From Gnetum montanum (taxonomy: Eukaryota; Streptophyta; Gnetopsida; Gnetales; Gnetaceae), in the NCBI GenBank assembly GCA_015680685.1, contig MNCI01010116.1, positions 1,205,002-1,269,001 on the forward strand: a DNA stretch of 64,000 nt, in the 5' to 3' direction. The notes beneath the pieces were generated by a model. That model was given only the letters and a program-made list of their open reading frames with translations, was not told the DNA's origin and ran no database searches. Position numbers and translations under genes: made by a program. Shown in pieces: positions 1 to 12,136 of this stretch. Every line of letters starts with the position of its first letter. Position 1 is the first letter of the stretch.

Positions 1-1085
1 ACAAAAAGCATAAATGTCTACATCAATTGAAGAAGTTGGAAATAATTTATAATCCCTAAAGGGGAATTATAAAGAAGTCAAATTTATTGGAGAAACATTA
101 GATCCTAGAGGTTGTTAGATCCCAAAAAATATTAGCAATAAGCAAAAAAATTTAGAGAACATCATATGCTTAATCACTAAGTATAAAGCCCCAAAAATAG
201 CATAAAAAGAAATAACTTTCCAATTTTAGGATGGTTAATTAGATGAATAGTCTTATAATAGATGCTTAAAAAAACTAGAGAGAAAATTTAATTTTAGGAA
301 GGATGGTCCTAGTCCTAACAACATTTTCATCATTTTCAATATGTGTGCTTAAACTTAAATACCAAACGAAGTCTATGTATGCAAACTTTTGTAGGAGAGA
401 AAGGTACAAAAGTAAATGTTGGCACATAATGTCTATCATGATTGACCTTATGTTGAGTCTCTCTAGCATCTTCTAAACCCTACTTGTTAAGAGAAGATTT
501 TATTTGTGGGTAGACAATAATCTTCTAACATAAGGAAAAAATTTTCTTATGCACTATCAATTTGGATTGATCAATACTTTTTGTAAAAGAGTAAAACTAT
601 TCATAGTAGCTTTTGTCTTTTTTTGTTTCTTTATTGTCATTTGATCACTCTTATTATTAAATTATTTTGGTAATTTATCAATTTAGCTTCATATTTTTTC
701 CCCTATCCTTAGCTTCACCATATTTTTCATTTTTCTAGACATTTTTTTTCTTAAGTAGAAAAGGAAAAACATTAAACAAATGTCCTTATAACAAAATTGA
801 TAAGAGATAAGAAGATTAATGTAATAAGTTGAATGTAAGTCTTTTTATAGTTAAAAAGATTGATTTCAGCAAAAAAAAAAAAGTCTATGAGAATCATATG
901 GTATAGAAATAGGTTCCATATACTCAATGGGATCAAGAAGACTAATGATTTCTTGCTCATAACTTTGAAAAATCAATGGAAGATTAAATAGCTTAACAAA
1001 ACATGGAACTTTAGAATATTCTTTAGATTGGATATCAAAATTAGGACTCCACTTACGAATGATCAACATTACATGCTTATGTATG
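1..1085 (-). pseudogene. LINE ORF1 (DUF4283-like) fossil
   Basis: The clearest part is 866-1069 on the minus strand, which reads with KWSPNFD, then VPCFVKLFNLPL, then a hydrophobic segment ending LLDPIEYMEP. That order (KWxPxFD, VPxWVxLxNLPL, later I-x-LG-like segment) is what I know from DUF4283 domains in ORF1 of plant L1-type LINEs. Downstream on the minus strand (865 to 1) the sequence is low-complexity and A-rich but aligns by eye, over several hundred bases, with the plus-strand copy at 23840-24086 plus 49360-49990, so this is a repeat family. Stops and frameshifts make it non-coding now. No RT domain is visible next to it. The family assignment is an inference from motif order. Confidence 0.45.
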
Positions 1086-1499
1086 AAAGACCCTATATGT
1101 AGGACCCTATATATGCTTATATCATTGAAGGATTGCCTAGCTTAATAAGCAACAAATAATAATAATAATAATACTTAGCTTGAATAACTTGAATGGCATA
1201 CTTTTGCATCTCATCATTTAACTGCTAATCAAAACTTTAACTACAAGGTAGGTAACCCAAAATTTGAATAAACATATATTGTGATGTAAGATCAACTATG
1301 TTTCTATGGGTTCAGTTTGAATCACATTTATTACATTGTTATCTTCCTCTATAATTTGAAAGGGAGAGAGAAGGCGAAGGATTATTTATTAGATTAAACC
1401 TTTAAATTAGAGCCTCCAAATCAAAAATTTTAACCAAAGCTATATATCTAATGTACTTATAATGCTTTTGAGAATTAACTTACAAGGCTACGCAAGATT
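1086..1499. other. Intergenic, no gene seen; short AAT microsatellite
   Basis: AT-rich spacer between the LINE fossil and the CCHC gene leader. It holds an AAT-type microsatellite near 1150-1172 and nothing that reads as a coding region. Confidence 0.5.
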
Positions 1500-1785
1500 A
1501 AAATTGTAAGGTTAGTATGTGGTCTCATGGCTACTCCCGCCTCCACAAACGTAGAAACTTCGCATTAAACCGTTGACCATTCATTTTTCGTTATCCAACC
1601 CAAAATGCAGAATAATGCGTTAGCACTTCCTATTATTTGAAACGCCCTAAAATTCTATGAATCACCCGCTTACGCTTAGGTAATTGCACTACTGCTGGTT
1701 TTGTTTTGCAAACGCCATCTCAGAACCTCTTCTGAAGTCCAACTAACCATAGGGCCGACCAGTTCCTTACTTAGCGCTTTTGCAG
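1500..1785 (+). promoter_or_regulatory. Probable promoter / first noncoding exon of the CCHC gene
   Basis: This stretch is visibly richer in G+C and CpG (cacaaacg, ttcgcat, accgttg, cgcttacgc) than the AT-rich DNA on both sides, as expected of a housekeeping-gene 5' end spared from methylation-driven CpG loss. It ends in TTGCAG followed by GTGATC at 1786, a usable splice donor. No TATA box is obvious. The exact transcription start cannot be read from sequence. Confidence 0.4.
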
Positions 1786-3218
1786 GTGATCTTGATTATG
1801 GTAACCAGATGCATTATTTGCTGCATGTTGAAATTCTTTGCAGTTTTTAGTTAGATCTAGGGTTTTGCTCTGACTCGGGGCTTTTTTCTCCTTTGTTAAT
1901 GCATGCAATGATACGCAATTCTGAGATTGGTACTCGTATGATTTTATTTGTTGGCGAGATGATGATTTTGCAGTTTGTTCAAAGTTTTGATCGCCGAATG
2001 CGTTGCCATAAACTCCATTTGATTTTTATGATGGATGTTTTCTGGTCAAATATTACGCTCTAGGTGTGGAATAAGTTTTTGAAAGATTTCGTGTCCCTGC
2101 ATACGGATCAGTTGCAACTATTGGTTAAATTTTTTGCGGCCATTGGTCCTTAATATTTCCTCTGTTTAATATGTCATGGTATTCTTCTTTTGCTGTGTTC
2201 TAAACAAAGGCTTATGCCAAATCAACAATTATTTCCCAAATAATTACGGTGGTTTTTCTGTTTTATATTTGTGATAACAGAAACTTAGTACTGCTTCGTT
2301 GTTGCACGTTCAATATTAATTCTGCAAGACTCATTTAATTAGGATATAATAGCGATTGCATTTTTTAATCTGGAAATACGCGATGTTTAGTATTCATTGA
2401 TGCATATTTATTAAACAACAACCCTGTGTGATCGAGACACCTTGTTGATCGTGTCGTGGCTACACCATGATATTTAATAATGTGATTATGTATAAATTTT
2501 CTCCTTTCTTTTCCAATATAAGATTGTACGCCAGTTTTGATTTCAGCGGGTAACAGATGCACAAACTCGTTATTTTTTAGATAAATGTGCTATTCAGTGC
2601 TAACATTATTTTGTGATCACTTAATTTGGGAGATGGAAATCTAGAGTTTTGGAAGTTTGAATCCTGTTACAGGGGAATCCCAAGGAGAATTATAAAGCTT
2701 AATGTGGCCTTGATTCAATTTATTTTGTGGTTTGGTGCAGGGAGATTATCAGTATTTTTAGTGTTGGGTCTATAATCCAACTCTTGTAGTACTGAGGTGG
2801 AGTTTAAATTTGATTACTTTGGGTGTGCCGAAAGCTGAAGGTGCAGGGCTTGATTATTACTCTTGAAATTTCCAGAACAAAGTTGTTGAGGAGTTTTCAA
2901 GGAAGAGGGTATATTGTGTCCGGAAGCTAAGGTTCATAAATATTGTGGAGGCTTTTATAAATAAGCCAAGTTCTTGAAGTTGTTTCCAGGGAGTGCAATA
3001 CATACTAGCATTAAACTTCTCTTGCAGAGGGTAAGAAGAGGTTGAGGATTTTTTTATGAAAACTGGTGATTGAACTGATAATGGTCCTTAAGACCAGCTG
3101 GGTCATATAGCAAAGACATTGGAGTAGGTTTGGGGTGCTTATTGGCAAAGTCTTTATTAAAATGTTTCTGAAAGCTTGGTTTTGTGGCAGTGACCTTTGA
3201 GCACAGGTAAGCGGAAAG
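1786..3218 (+). other. Probable 5' leader intron(s) of the CCHC gene
   Basis: T-rich sequence of intron type with several pyrimidine tracts and acceptor-like sites (for example GGTGCAG at about 2735-2741, TTTCCAG near 2988, GCACAG at 3201-3206) ahead of the ATG at 3219. No open frame connects to the coding exon, so the leader is probably interrupted by one or more introns. Which sites are used needs RNA reads. Confidence 0.35.
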
Positions 3219-5102
3219 ATGAATTATGATGGTGGATACACAAGACGCTATGAGAGTGGGTTGGCAGAGAGGCGTACATTTCGACGCGGTGTGCCTTATA
3301 GGCCATTTCCTTATGATAGAAGCGGATATGGCCCCAGGGTTTCCAGGTGATAATTCAACTTCCGAAAGCTTGGATTAAGAAGAAGCAATTGTGTGTATTT
3401 CAGGAATTTGAAAATAGGAGGAGTAGGTGACAAATCTGCTGTTTCTTTGTTGTTTGAGTCATGGAAGTGCATAGACAATCACAGCAATGAATAAACGGGA
3501 AATTAAAAAATATTGGCGATTTAGTTGCGGAAGCTGGGCAATTATAATTGTTTAAGATTAAATAAAGTTAATGAAAAAGTACATTGGACGGTGTTTTTTC
3601 ATTAAAGGGAAAAGCTCATTCCACTAATGGTTTTGATTTCTTGGTGGTGCATGGATCTTTATTGGATCCCTGTTTTGTCAAGGCTGAAGATTCCGGTTAC
3701 CACGTGGTTTGTTGAGTGTTAATATGGCTATTATTGGAGATTGTGTAATTTAGTGAATTATTTTAACAAATATGTCATAATTCATGTTAGTTACCACTTT
3801 AAATGGTTTTTTTAAGTTTTGAAGGGATTAAATAAGGGATGGCTAGAAAGTTGGCTCTGGAATTCAAGACTATTCATCATAATGTTTTGTAAGAATTATA
3901 TATTCTGAAAGGAGCGACTGATTTGTATCAGAAATTTCAGTTTGAGACTTATAAGAAAAGCTTAGCCAACAACTGTCTCAACCTGCTGTGCTGTGAATGT
4001 GAATGTTATCGTGTTGCCTGTCTTTTGTAAGGCTGTGCTGAATTGTTGTAGATTTGGAACACGATCTAAATGCATTCTAATTTTTAAAGTTTAATTTCAC
4101 AGTGGCTTGTTGGGTAGTGGGGCTGTCTAAGTCCAAAGAGAGTTCATTAATTAAAACAATACTTACATGAATAATTCAACTAAACAGGCAACAGTTCACG
4201 AAAACGTGAAATACCATCATAGTATGTTGAAGGGTATATAAGTTGTTTTTTTAGCTTTGTTGGTTTCATTAAATGTTCAATGTCTAAGTGCCTTTTTTTT
4301 TTTTTTTTTTGAAAAAAAATTGCCTCAGACCAGTTGAGCTCTGCAATAACTGCAAACGCACTGGCCATTATGCTCGAGATTGTCCGAATGCTTCAGTGTG
4401 CAACAACTGCGGGGTCTCTGGGTAACTCTGGAATTACCCTTTTTGATTCCATGCATTTAGCATTAATTTCTTTATGTTTACTGCAATGCATGTATTATTC
4501 TTTAGCTGAATCCTTTATGTTTACTGCAATGCATGTATTATTCTTTAGCTGAATCCTCTTTGGTTTTCCATTGCAGGCATATTGCATCAGAGTGTCCAAA
4601 AGAGCAGTTATGCAGGAATTGCAAGAAACCTGGGCATGTGGCTGCAGATTGCCGTAATGAACCTGTTTGTAACATGTGTGGGAAAATTGGGCATATGGCA
4701 AAGGAATGTTCTGCTCATGAGTTAGGGCTTCCAAAGTCTGCCTTATGCAGGAAATGTTACTTGCCAGGGCATGTAATGGCAGACTGTCCTAATGAAAAAG
4801 CTTGCAATAATTGTCGACAAACAGGTCACTTGGCCCGAGATTGTGTGAATAGTCCTGTTTGCAATGGATGTGGTGAGCCTGGGCATATGGTTCGTGAATG
4901 CCCTAGAGCCCGGAGCCCACCTAGGCCACTTGAGCCTTATGGAGGATATCCTGAACTCTTCTGTTTTAACTGCAAAGAGCCTGGTCACAGAAGCAGGGAC
5001 TGTGCTAACATAATCATTTGTCGAATGTGCGGGGGTCGTGGACACATTGCTGCAGATTGCCCTTCTGACCGTCTATTCATGGGTGGTGGTTTTCGTCGTT
5101 GA
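3219..5102 (+). CDS. Nine-zinc-knuckle CCHC nucleic-acid-binding protein
   Basis: Three coding exons join with consistent phases: 3219-3346, 4329-4421 and 4577-5102, giving 248 aa. Both introns are GT-AG and codons are completed across each junction (AG|A Arg, GG|G Gly). Residues 1-45 are Arg/Tyr/Gly-rich (MNYDGGYTRRYESG...). Nine CX2CX4HX4C knuckles follow, the first at residues 48-61, the second at 67-80 (split by intron 2), the third at 86-99 and the ninth at 222-235; every Cys and His ligand is present. A Pro/Arg-rich linker separates the seventh and eighth. The protein ends MGGGFRR. Order and termini match the plant zinc-knuckle family of Arabidopsis AT1G75560 and the CNBP/Gis2 group, which bind single-stranded DNA or RNA and are linked to translation or RNA metabolism. 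The start is chosen because it is the first ATG in the exon whose frame continues into the knuckles. Convergent with the COBRA gene. Intact and likely expressed; target RNAs are unknown. Confidence 0.9.
4471..4556 (+). repeat. 43-bp direct duplication inside intron 2
   Basis: Two essentially identical 43-bp units, 4471-4513 and 4514-4556, abut each other just before the exon 3 acceptor at 4576. The unit starts TTTATGTTTACTGC and ends AGCTGAATCC. The duplicate lies where the branch point and polypyrimidine tract would be, so it doubles part of that region. Confidence 0.9.
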
Positions 5103-6539
5103 TTTGATGATGAGGAGCATTAATTAGAAAACACTTGTGACTGATGTTGGTATTGCAAAGAAAATGCAAGTTTCTTATTTTGTGGAATTTATTTGCATAA
5201 TGTTGCTTCCTTGCCGGCGTGAAGATTAGCAAACCTTTCTACAATGCAAACATTTGTTATGGATACATTGTTCTCTGCTTTTGGTAAACATGCTAGAATG
5301 CCTTCTAACGCATTCGAAAAAGATAAATTAGGTTTTAAGAGAATTTTTGTTCAAACATTTGGACAAGTTCAAATTTTTTTTTCAAGACTATCACTCTATG
5401 TTTTTGCATGTATGGTACAATAGTTCGTTCTGATAATTTTCACATGATGTTTTGGTTTTTCTTCTTCATTAAAATGGGAGGTTGGCTTTGTCTGAGCTTG
5501 GCAACGTGTAAAATTTGTTTGGTATTTCGTGGAGTTCAAAATTTCAAACAATGATATTCTGTCAGTTGCCATATTTTGTTAGTTTTGTTGTTCAGAAGTT
5601 TCTAGGGATGTTTTTGGCTTACTCGCTTGGATGTGATTCTCGAGCATGCAAATTATGGTCTTCTATAGGGCGTCCTGTTCATTGTTATGCTTGGCTGTTT
5701 GTTAACCGAACATTGGCTTTATAAGGTACGGTATATTTGTTATAGTCTATGTTCTTCAGGTCTTTTTACCGGTATTCTCTGGTACTTTTGTCTGGATCTT
5801 CTTCGTTACTTGCTGTGGTAGGGTGCTACCGTACTACTACACCATAGGCCTAGGTCTATGATGTTGGATAGTTCGGTCTATGGCGTACATAACCAAACCA
5901 TCTAAAGATGCTTCCTTTTTGTTTCTTTAACATATATTGGTGCTTATTTCTGAGATTTCTTTAATAAGATATGTGTTAATGTTATCTTGCATTATGGGCT
6001 AACATATTGTTTTGGCTCATGAAGATATAATATCTGTTGAATAAATCTTATGGGTCTTTGAAATGAAGTTTCAATTTCAATATTTATTCCATAAGAATGA
6101 AAATAATGTTTTCTTGTGCACCAATGTTAAGGTATCTTTCATGTAGCACAATGTTAAAAGTATCTTTCACATAAATTAAACAAAATTTTCATAAGATATG
6201 TGCTCTGGAACATAATCTGGTATTTGACCATTCTTGTTTTTTTAACGAACTGGGACTTCATTACAATATTGTAGGTGCATGGCATGAATAGCATTTCTAT
6301 TGGAATTTTTTTTTCATGTTTTTTTTTTTTTGGTTTTTTCAATGACTTGCCTCTTTTAACTTGAAATGTGACACTCCTTCCTCATAGGTTTATTATTTGG
6401 ATAGCATCAAACCATCTCCAATATCATTTAGTTAAATTGTGATATGGCAATCTTTTTTTCATATGTTTATTATTTAGATGGTATGAAACTATCTCTTTCT
6501 AATGACATTCAGTTTATTTGAATTCAAAGTCACTTCAAG
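5103..6539. other. 3' flank of the CCHC gene; no further gene seen
   Basis: Begins with the 3' UTR of the zinc-knuckle gene; no strong single poly(A) signal stands out. The remainder is AT-rich with T-runs (for example 6307-6337). Short open frames here (5515-5724 plus, 6154-6342 minus) show no recognisable motif. Confidence 0.5.
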
Positions 6540-6860
6540 TCTTCTTGGAAATTGCTTTTTGTAATGTTCTGTATCTATCAAAGTGTTTGCGATTTTAGCA
6601 CAATGATTTGTTCATGTCCTTTCTTTATGGTTCAACATTCATAACCATATAAAATAGCATGTTTGAATATTCTCTTGTGAAATTTCATAAATTTTATTTT
6701 GATCATTGTGTTTTAGTCTATTTCTTACAACTTTATCTATTTCTTATCACTAGCATAATTTGTGAGGGACTTTTCTTTTAATCTTAAAAGATTATTTTTA
6801 TTTGAGCATTGTTTTACTTTTACTAAATTTACATATATTTTTTTTACTAATTTTTAAGCC

Positions 6861-7418
6861 TTTTCATTCCTAAGTATGTTTTTACAAACTATATTTGTTT
6901 GAAATGTATCCACCAATGCGATATCATTTGCAAATAGCATACTTACTGATGTAATTGCTTGATTAATCCATCTATAAGAATAGCCAGGGAAGAAGAGTTG
7001 TTACTAGAAAATCAGATTCTACAAGCTCATCTAATTATAGTAGCAGTTTTCATTCTTAAGTATGTTTTTACAAACTATATTTGTTTGAAATGTATCCACC
7101 AATGTGATATCATTTGCAAATAGCATACTTACTGATGTAATTACTTGATTAATCCATCTATAAGAATAGCCAATGAAGAAGAGTTGTTACTAGAAAATCA
7201 GATTCTACAAGCTCATCTAATTATAATAGCAGTTTTCATTCTTAAGTATGTTTTTACAAACTATATTTGTTTGAAATGTATCCACCAATGTGATATCATT
7301 CGCAAATAGCATACTTATTGATGTAATTACTTGATTAATCCATCTATAAGAATAGCCAATGAAGAAGAGTTGTTACTAGAAAATCAGATTCTACAAGCTC
7401 ATCTAATTATAGTAGCAA
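6861..7418 (-). repeat. Three tandem 186-bp copies carrying the RTE RT active-site box
   Basis: Units start at 6861, 7047 and 7233 (each TTTTCATTC on the plus strand) and the third ends at 7418, exactly 3 x 186 bp. Units differ at only a few positions. On the minus strand each unit encodes the FANDI box (about 6919-6937, 7105-7123, 7291-7309). All three share the Asp-to-Asn change, so the element was already mutated before it was triplicated. Confidence 0.93.
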
Positions 7419-8087
7419 GTTCTTGATCATCGTAGTCATCTTACCTTCATCCCAACAAAATAGGGTTGGCTAGTATTAGGTCTTTATGCATGTCTTAAAT
7501 CATTTTAATATATTTACTGGGATGTCTTAACTTAGGTTCTTTTCATTAATTATATTAAAAAAGAACAAAAAAAGCCTCTACTAAATAATATCTAGGCACA
7601 TGTTTTTTTCATTAATTGGATTTTTTCTTTTTTAAAAAAACGGCTCTATAGTAGATCTCCTTAGTAAATTCAAATTGGTTTATTGAGATGTGCTATGATT
7701 GTTTTTCAAAACTTCCTAGTATGGCTCATAAGCTTGATCCTTTAATAGTTTGCATAATTTTGAACTTCTTTATGTTTGTAGATGGGAACAATGAAAAACA
7801 ACAATAATGCTTGTTCTTCGGCTTTTAGGCATTCTTCATCCTTTGAAATTTTATTAAATAATTGCATCATCAAACTCATGTATCTCCTACTTGCTTTCAA
7901 GCTTCTATAGGGATGGTATATGGTCCCATAGCTTTGCCATTTGCCATTTTTCATTTTACATCTTAAATAACAATGTCTTCACCTCAAAGAAGAAAACTTT
8001 TTTAACCATATCAAAATTTAGTTCTTGAATGTCCTCTTGAAAAACTTTTATTTACTAATTTCTAAAAATAAATTTTCACCCATCCAA

Positions 8088-8163
8088 AATCTCATTATCT
8101 TTAATTAACATGATGCATTTGACATAATCTCATTATCTTTTATTAACATGATGCATTTGACAT
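8088..8163 (-). repeat. 38-bp tandem duplication in the RTE fossil
   Basis: Two 38-bp units, 8088-8125 and 8126-8163, both AATCTCATTATCTTT... ending ATGCATTTGACAT, with one difference. They duplicate the minus-strand VKCIMLIKDNEI segment. Confidence 0.9.
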
Positions 8164-8290
8164 TCTTTACATCTCTTATTTATGGTCTATTTGCCAATTT
8201 GTAGATAAAATTTCTCATTTCTTTGTTACTATCTTCTTGTAGAAATCATCCAAGGCTCTTTTGGGGGGCTTTGGTTACAGCCAATTTTCA

Positions 8291-9339
8291 AAGAGTTCTA
8301 ATAAGTGTAAAAGAATTCTCATCTATTATATTAAATTGTGAGTGCTTATTGATTTAATGACTAAGGTACCAATTAAAATATCTAATCTTGGTAAATCATA
8401 TACTTTAAAAAAATTATCAAGTATTGAAAAACATATTCAAGTGATTTATAAGAGAGAAATGAAATAAGAATATTAATTTTAAAATTAGGCATTGGTGCAG
8501 ACTACTAAAATCCTTACCAATTATCCCAACAATATGGTTAAGAAGTTTATTGATATTTTTACAATAATTTTTAATGATATGCTATTTATTCGATGCTATA
8601 TCCTTTAGGGCTTATTTGGCTACCTAAATCTTTGGATGTTGTATTTGTTAGTTCTTAAATCTATAAGCTTTCTTTAGAAGTTAAATATCAAATTCTTAAA
8701 GATATTGCTTTTTAGTACATCTTTAAGTAGAAAAGCTCCCCATGAAAGCTGAACAACTAATTTATTTTCTAAAGTATTAATTTCTTTTTGTTTTGGGGCT
8801 CAAGATAGAAAGTTTTCTACTTTTGTTGTTATTTGTTCATTAGTTTTGATGGGTGTGTTCTTTTGTCTTTAGAGAGAGTTTTCTCCTTTTCTTTCCAAGA
8901 AATCATTTAGTAAGAATTAAAAAACCATGGGGTGCTTCTAAACATCGGTAAGACCTGATCCTTTTCCAACACCAAAGGAAAAGTTATTTAGGATTGGTTA
9001 TAAGGATGAAAACCTGAAAAGGCATCCCCAAAACTATTGAGCCTTTTTTCTTAAAACTTTTTTTTATTCAGAATTTTTTAAATAGCCAGAAGAATCCAAC
9101 CAAAATGCAAGAATTGTAAATTTGATGTCGAATAAAAGAATTACTGGCCAAATAAGTTTATTATATGCTTCAAATGCTTTACAAAGAAGATGCTTTCCAA
9201 TGGAGATATGGTATTTACATATTTTTCCCTATGTAAGTTTGTTGGAGATTTAAAGGTGTGAAACTAGAATGTATTAAGAAATTAACCCAGGAATATTGAG
9301 GCAAGCTGGCTTTAAAGTATGTTGTATGTGATAAATATC
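8291..9339. other. Intergenic and probable 3' UTR of the COBRA gene
   Basis: No gene is recognised in 8291-9100. The last few hundred bases next to 9340 would be the 3' UTR of the minus-strand COBRA gene; TTTATT at 9157-9162 reads AATAAA on the minus strand and is a plausible poly(A) signal about 180 bases after the stop codon. Confidence 0.4.
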
Positions 9340-12136
9340 TCAAAGGAATATCCACAACAAAGCAGTCGTAAGAACAGTACGAACAAAATTGAAAAGATTG
9401 CTAATTTTTAGAGCAGGTACAGCATTTGGTAGGGAAGGATATGTGTCTGGGGCAGGCATGACACAAGGATCACCATTGAAGTATACTCTAGTGGGAAATC
9501 CCCAGCCTTGTTTCAAAGTAAATGTCCTCAAATCTTTCCTCATGAGAAGTTGAGACTGGACAACTCCATATTCTCCAGATTGCATTAGTATGTCATTGTA
9601 GTATTTGAGTCCCCAGAATATAGCACTATCGTCTGCATTAAAGAAAAAAATAAGATATTTTTTCCACTTCATTTAGAAGCTGATTAGTTATGGTTACGAT
9701 TCATGATTCATAATCCATTGAAGGAAAATAAAATCATATTAGAAAACTTACTTAAATTTCCATAGGAATCTAACGTAGAATAGTTGAAGCTGAAAGAAGT
9801 AATAATTTGATTTAAACTGGGATGCTGAGCCACAAGATTCCAATCTGAGAAATTCTGAGCAAAGTTGAAATTTGTGAGAGTGACCTTTATTCTCCAATAC
9901 AGTTTATAGTTGAGCATGATATGCCAATGTATTCTAACAGGGCACATGTGCGGTGTGCATTTTATGAGAGGCCTTTGTGGCGCTAGACCCATGGAAACAG
10001 GTTGCAATAGCTTCGATGTATTATCCCTGTAAACAATTTGTCAAATATGCGAAACTATCAATTAATTCACTGAAGCATCAAAATATTTTTGAAACAAACG
10101 GTTTCTGTTATACATAGTTTAACATGGTTGATATAGCTGTCACTTTTTCTAAATAAACAAATATCTGTAATGAAACAAACAAACGAAAAAAAGGATGGAT
10201 AATGGCATACTTTATGCAGGTGTTATTGTCCATGCAGCCACAAGAACATGCTGGACACGGGACAATAGTTTGATTGTAGAAAGTGGACAACGAAACACAA
10301 CACTGTGGAGTGCTGGAAGCAAGAAATTGAGAATACAAGCAAACCACCTTCCAGGTCACTGTTAAAAAGAAAACAAATCAATGAACACTTTTAAAATATA
10401 AATGAGGAAAATCATTAAGAAGTAAATTGAGATGAATAAAGAAAAAATGTATAGCCTGATAAAACAGGAAAATTAACTGCAATATACACACTTCTTATTC
10501 ATCCACTGACCCTCTAAACGCCCCTGGTGAGATGAGCATTGAGGCTCCGTATGATTATTAAGAAAAACATAAGTGTTGGGTTACTCACTTAAAGCTTGAG
10601 TCTTACGCCGCCCGTCCACAGTTAAAAATGTTGAGGGAGTAGCTTTCTGGGCAGGACTACAAGTATAACCAGGTCCAGGTCCATAGAGGGCAAAGTGTTT
10701 GGGCATCTTAACAGTTTTATTGGTATTCCCTGCATTGCCAACACTGATCTGGAATGAAGACATGGCCTTGCCCTTGTCAATGGCATATGCATTGAGAACT
10801 CCCCCTTTGCAGCAATTTGCTACCTGCTGGTTGTATGGAACTCCAGGCAACATATCAATTATGAGAGGACTCTTGAGACAGCAATGAGGAATGTTGGATG
10901 TGAATTTGGAACAGTCACCTTGCTCAACTGCCTGTGACCCAATTGCAGACCATATCACCTCTTTCTTTGCCCAAGTCCAACCCAGCTTCCATCCTGGGGT
11001 TGGGATGTGCCTATACATTTGATAATTGAACAGTGTCACAGTGGCCTACATTCAAAGAAATAGCTATGGAAATTCAGTGAATTTGATTTTATCCTGCTAA
11101 TGTTGTTGTTAAGCTAGGAAAGGAATAAGAGGCATCAAAAAGTAAGTGGTACTTAATTCAATCAGAAGGACATGATATCAATGAAATATATAACTGCATT
11201 TTTTTTAGCGAAAATTAAGGGGGAAGAAATAATAAAGTGTACCATCCATTTACCAGTAATTCAGGTTGGCTTTATGTTCCTCCTTCCATCGTCATCCTAG
11301 CCTCTTTAAGATTAAACTCTTTTAGTTCTAGAAAAAACGAAATAATATGGAAGCTGTGGATGGTATAAAGTATTATCTATTTTTTTATCCTAAGATCTTA
11401 TCTAGAATTGAACATTATATATAAAGGAAAAAAACGCCTTTTTTTTTCTAGAATTGAACATCCTAATTCTTTTTCCTTTTTTTTTTGTCTGTTAAGAGTA
11501 TCCTTTCAATCTGCTGGAAGGAAATAGGTTTCAGTTGTTTTGGTTTTACAAATTGTGTGTGTTCTGGCTGGATGTGGGAAGTTTATTGTCTCTAAAGCTT
11601 TTAAAGATGCTACTGTCGCAGGATGTTTCATGTATGACTAATCTGATGGTATATGCAAAATCTGTAAGCCTGCTACATTAAATGGTCTTCAAATTGAGTT
11701 CAGAAATTTCCTCTTCAATTTTTCACTCTTCAAAAATTAAACTCTGAAATTCTAGCTTTTCCCTTGAGGATGTGCCAAAAAAGAAAATGCATTTTCAGTT
11801 AAAAATTTCCAAACCAACATTGGCCTAAACGCTAAAAAATAATGAAAACAATTTTTCAGCACTTACAACATAACCGTCTTGAGTCCACGATGTGACATCC
11901 CAAGTGATGGTGATATTGCCAGTGGGATCCAGAGGATCATATGCAACTGAACAAAAAAGTCAGACAAAACAATGAAAAATTCATCTGCATTCTCAATTTC
12001 TTCTAGTCCCAAAAAATTCAAAACAAATATTTAACACAACAGTTTTGATTTAACCTGCAGTGATGGCCAGATGAAACAGGGTAGCCAAGCCCAAGGCAAA
12101 AGCAGACTTCCTGCTTAATAAATTACACAGTGCCAT
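9340..12136 (-). CDS. COBRA-like GPI-anchored cell-wall protein
   Basis: Six minus-strand exons join with correct GT-AG sites and phases: 12055-12136, 11867-11946, 10589-11045, 10211-10358, 9752-10026 and 9340-9632; total 1335 nt, 444 aa, no stops. Residues 1-27 form a hydrophobic secretory signal (MALCNLLSRKSAFALGLATL...). The mature part opens AYDPLDPTGNITITWDVTSW, the cellulose-binding-like N-terminal segment of COBRA proteins, followed by GWKLGWTWAKKEVIW, EQGDCSKF, PHCC, NQQVANCCKGGV and GPGYTC. The family hallmark CCVS is at residues 226-229. Several N-x-S/T sites are present. The C-terminus is short and hydrophobic (NFVRTVLTTALLWIFL), as needed for GPI anchoring. The length fits COB/COBL proteins (about 430-460 aa). 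Members act at the outer plasma membrane and wall in oriented cellulose deposition; whether this is a primary-wall (COB) or secondary-wall (COBL4-type) member cannot be decided by eye. The start is the only ATG giving the signal peptide. Intact, with conifer-like compact introns. Confidence 0.95.

Larger units (their letters stand above)
6540..8290 (-). pseudogene. Fossil RTE-clade non-LTR retrotransposon (RT region)
   Basis: Read on the minus strand, pieces appear in the order expected of an RTE reverse transcriptase. Near 8170-8100 there is IYKLANRP followed by VKCIMLIKD, like the pre-RT segment. At 7954-7742 there is LFNKI and then VPIYKHKEVQNYANY, like RT motif VPIYKNKGDVQNCxNY. At 6937-6919 there is MLFANDIALVD, the catalytic FADD box with its first Asp changed to Asn. 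Near 6690-6630 there is HAILYGYEC then KKGHEQ, like the RTE C-terminal YGxECWxxKxxHE. Frameshifts and stops separate the pieces. No endonuclease domain is seen. A 186-bp part is triplicated in tandem (separate entry). Confidence 0.7.

Noticed and set aside
5515-5724. 69-codon open frame downstream of the CCHC gene
   Set aside because: No motif, no splice link to a gene, composition of noncoding flank.
6861-7418. CRISPR-like array or satellite
   Set aside because: Eukaryotic context, no repeat-spacer alternation; three long units explained as a triplicated RT segment.
7425-7480. CATCCCAACAAAATAGGGTTGGCTAG as a plus-strand LINE 3' end
   Set aside because: It resembles a 3' end of some plant LINEs but lies inside the minus-strand RTE fossil in the wrong orientation; evidence too thin to annotate.
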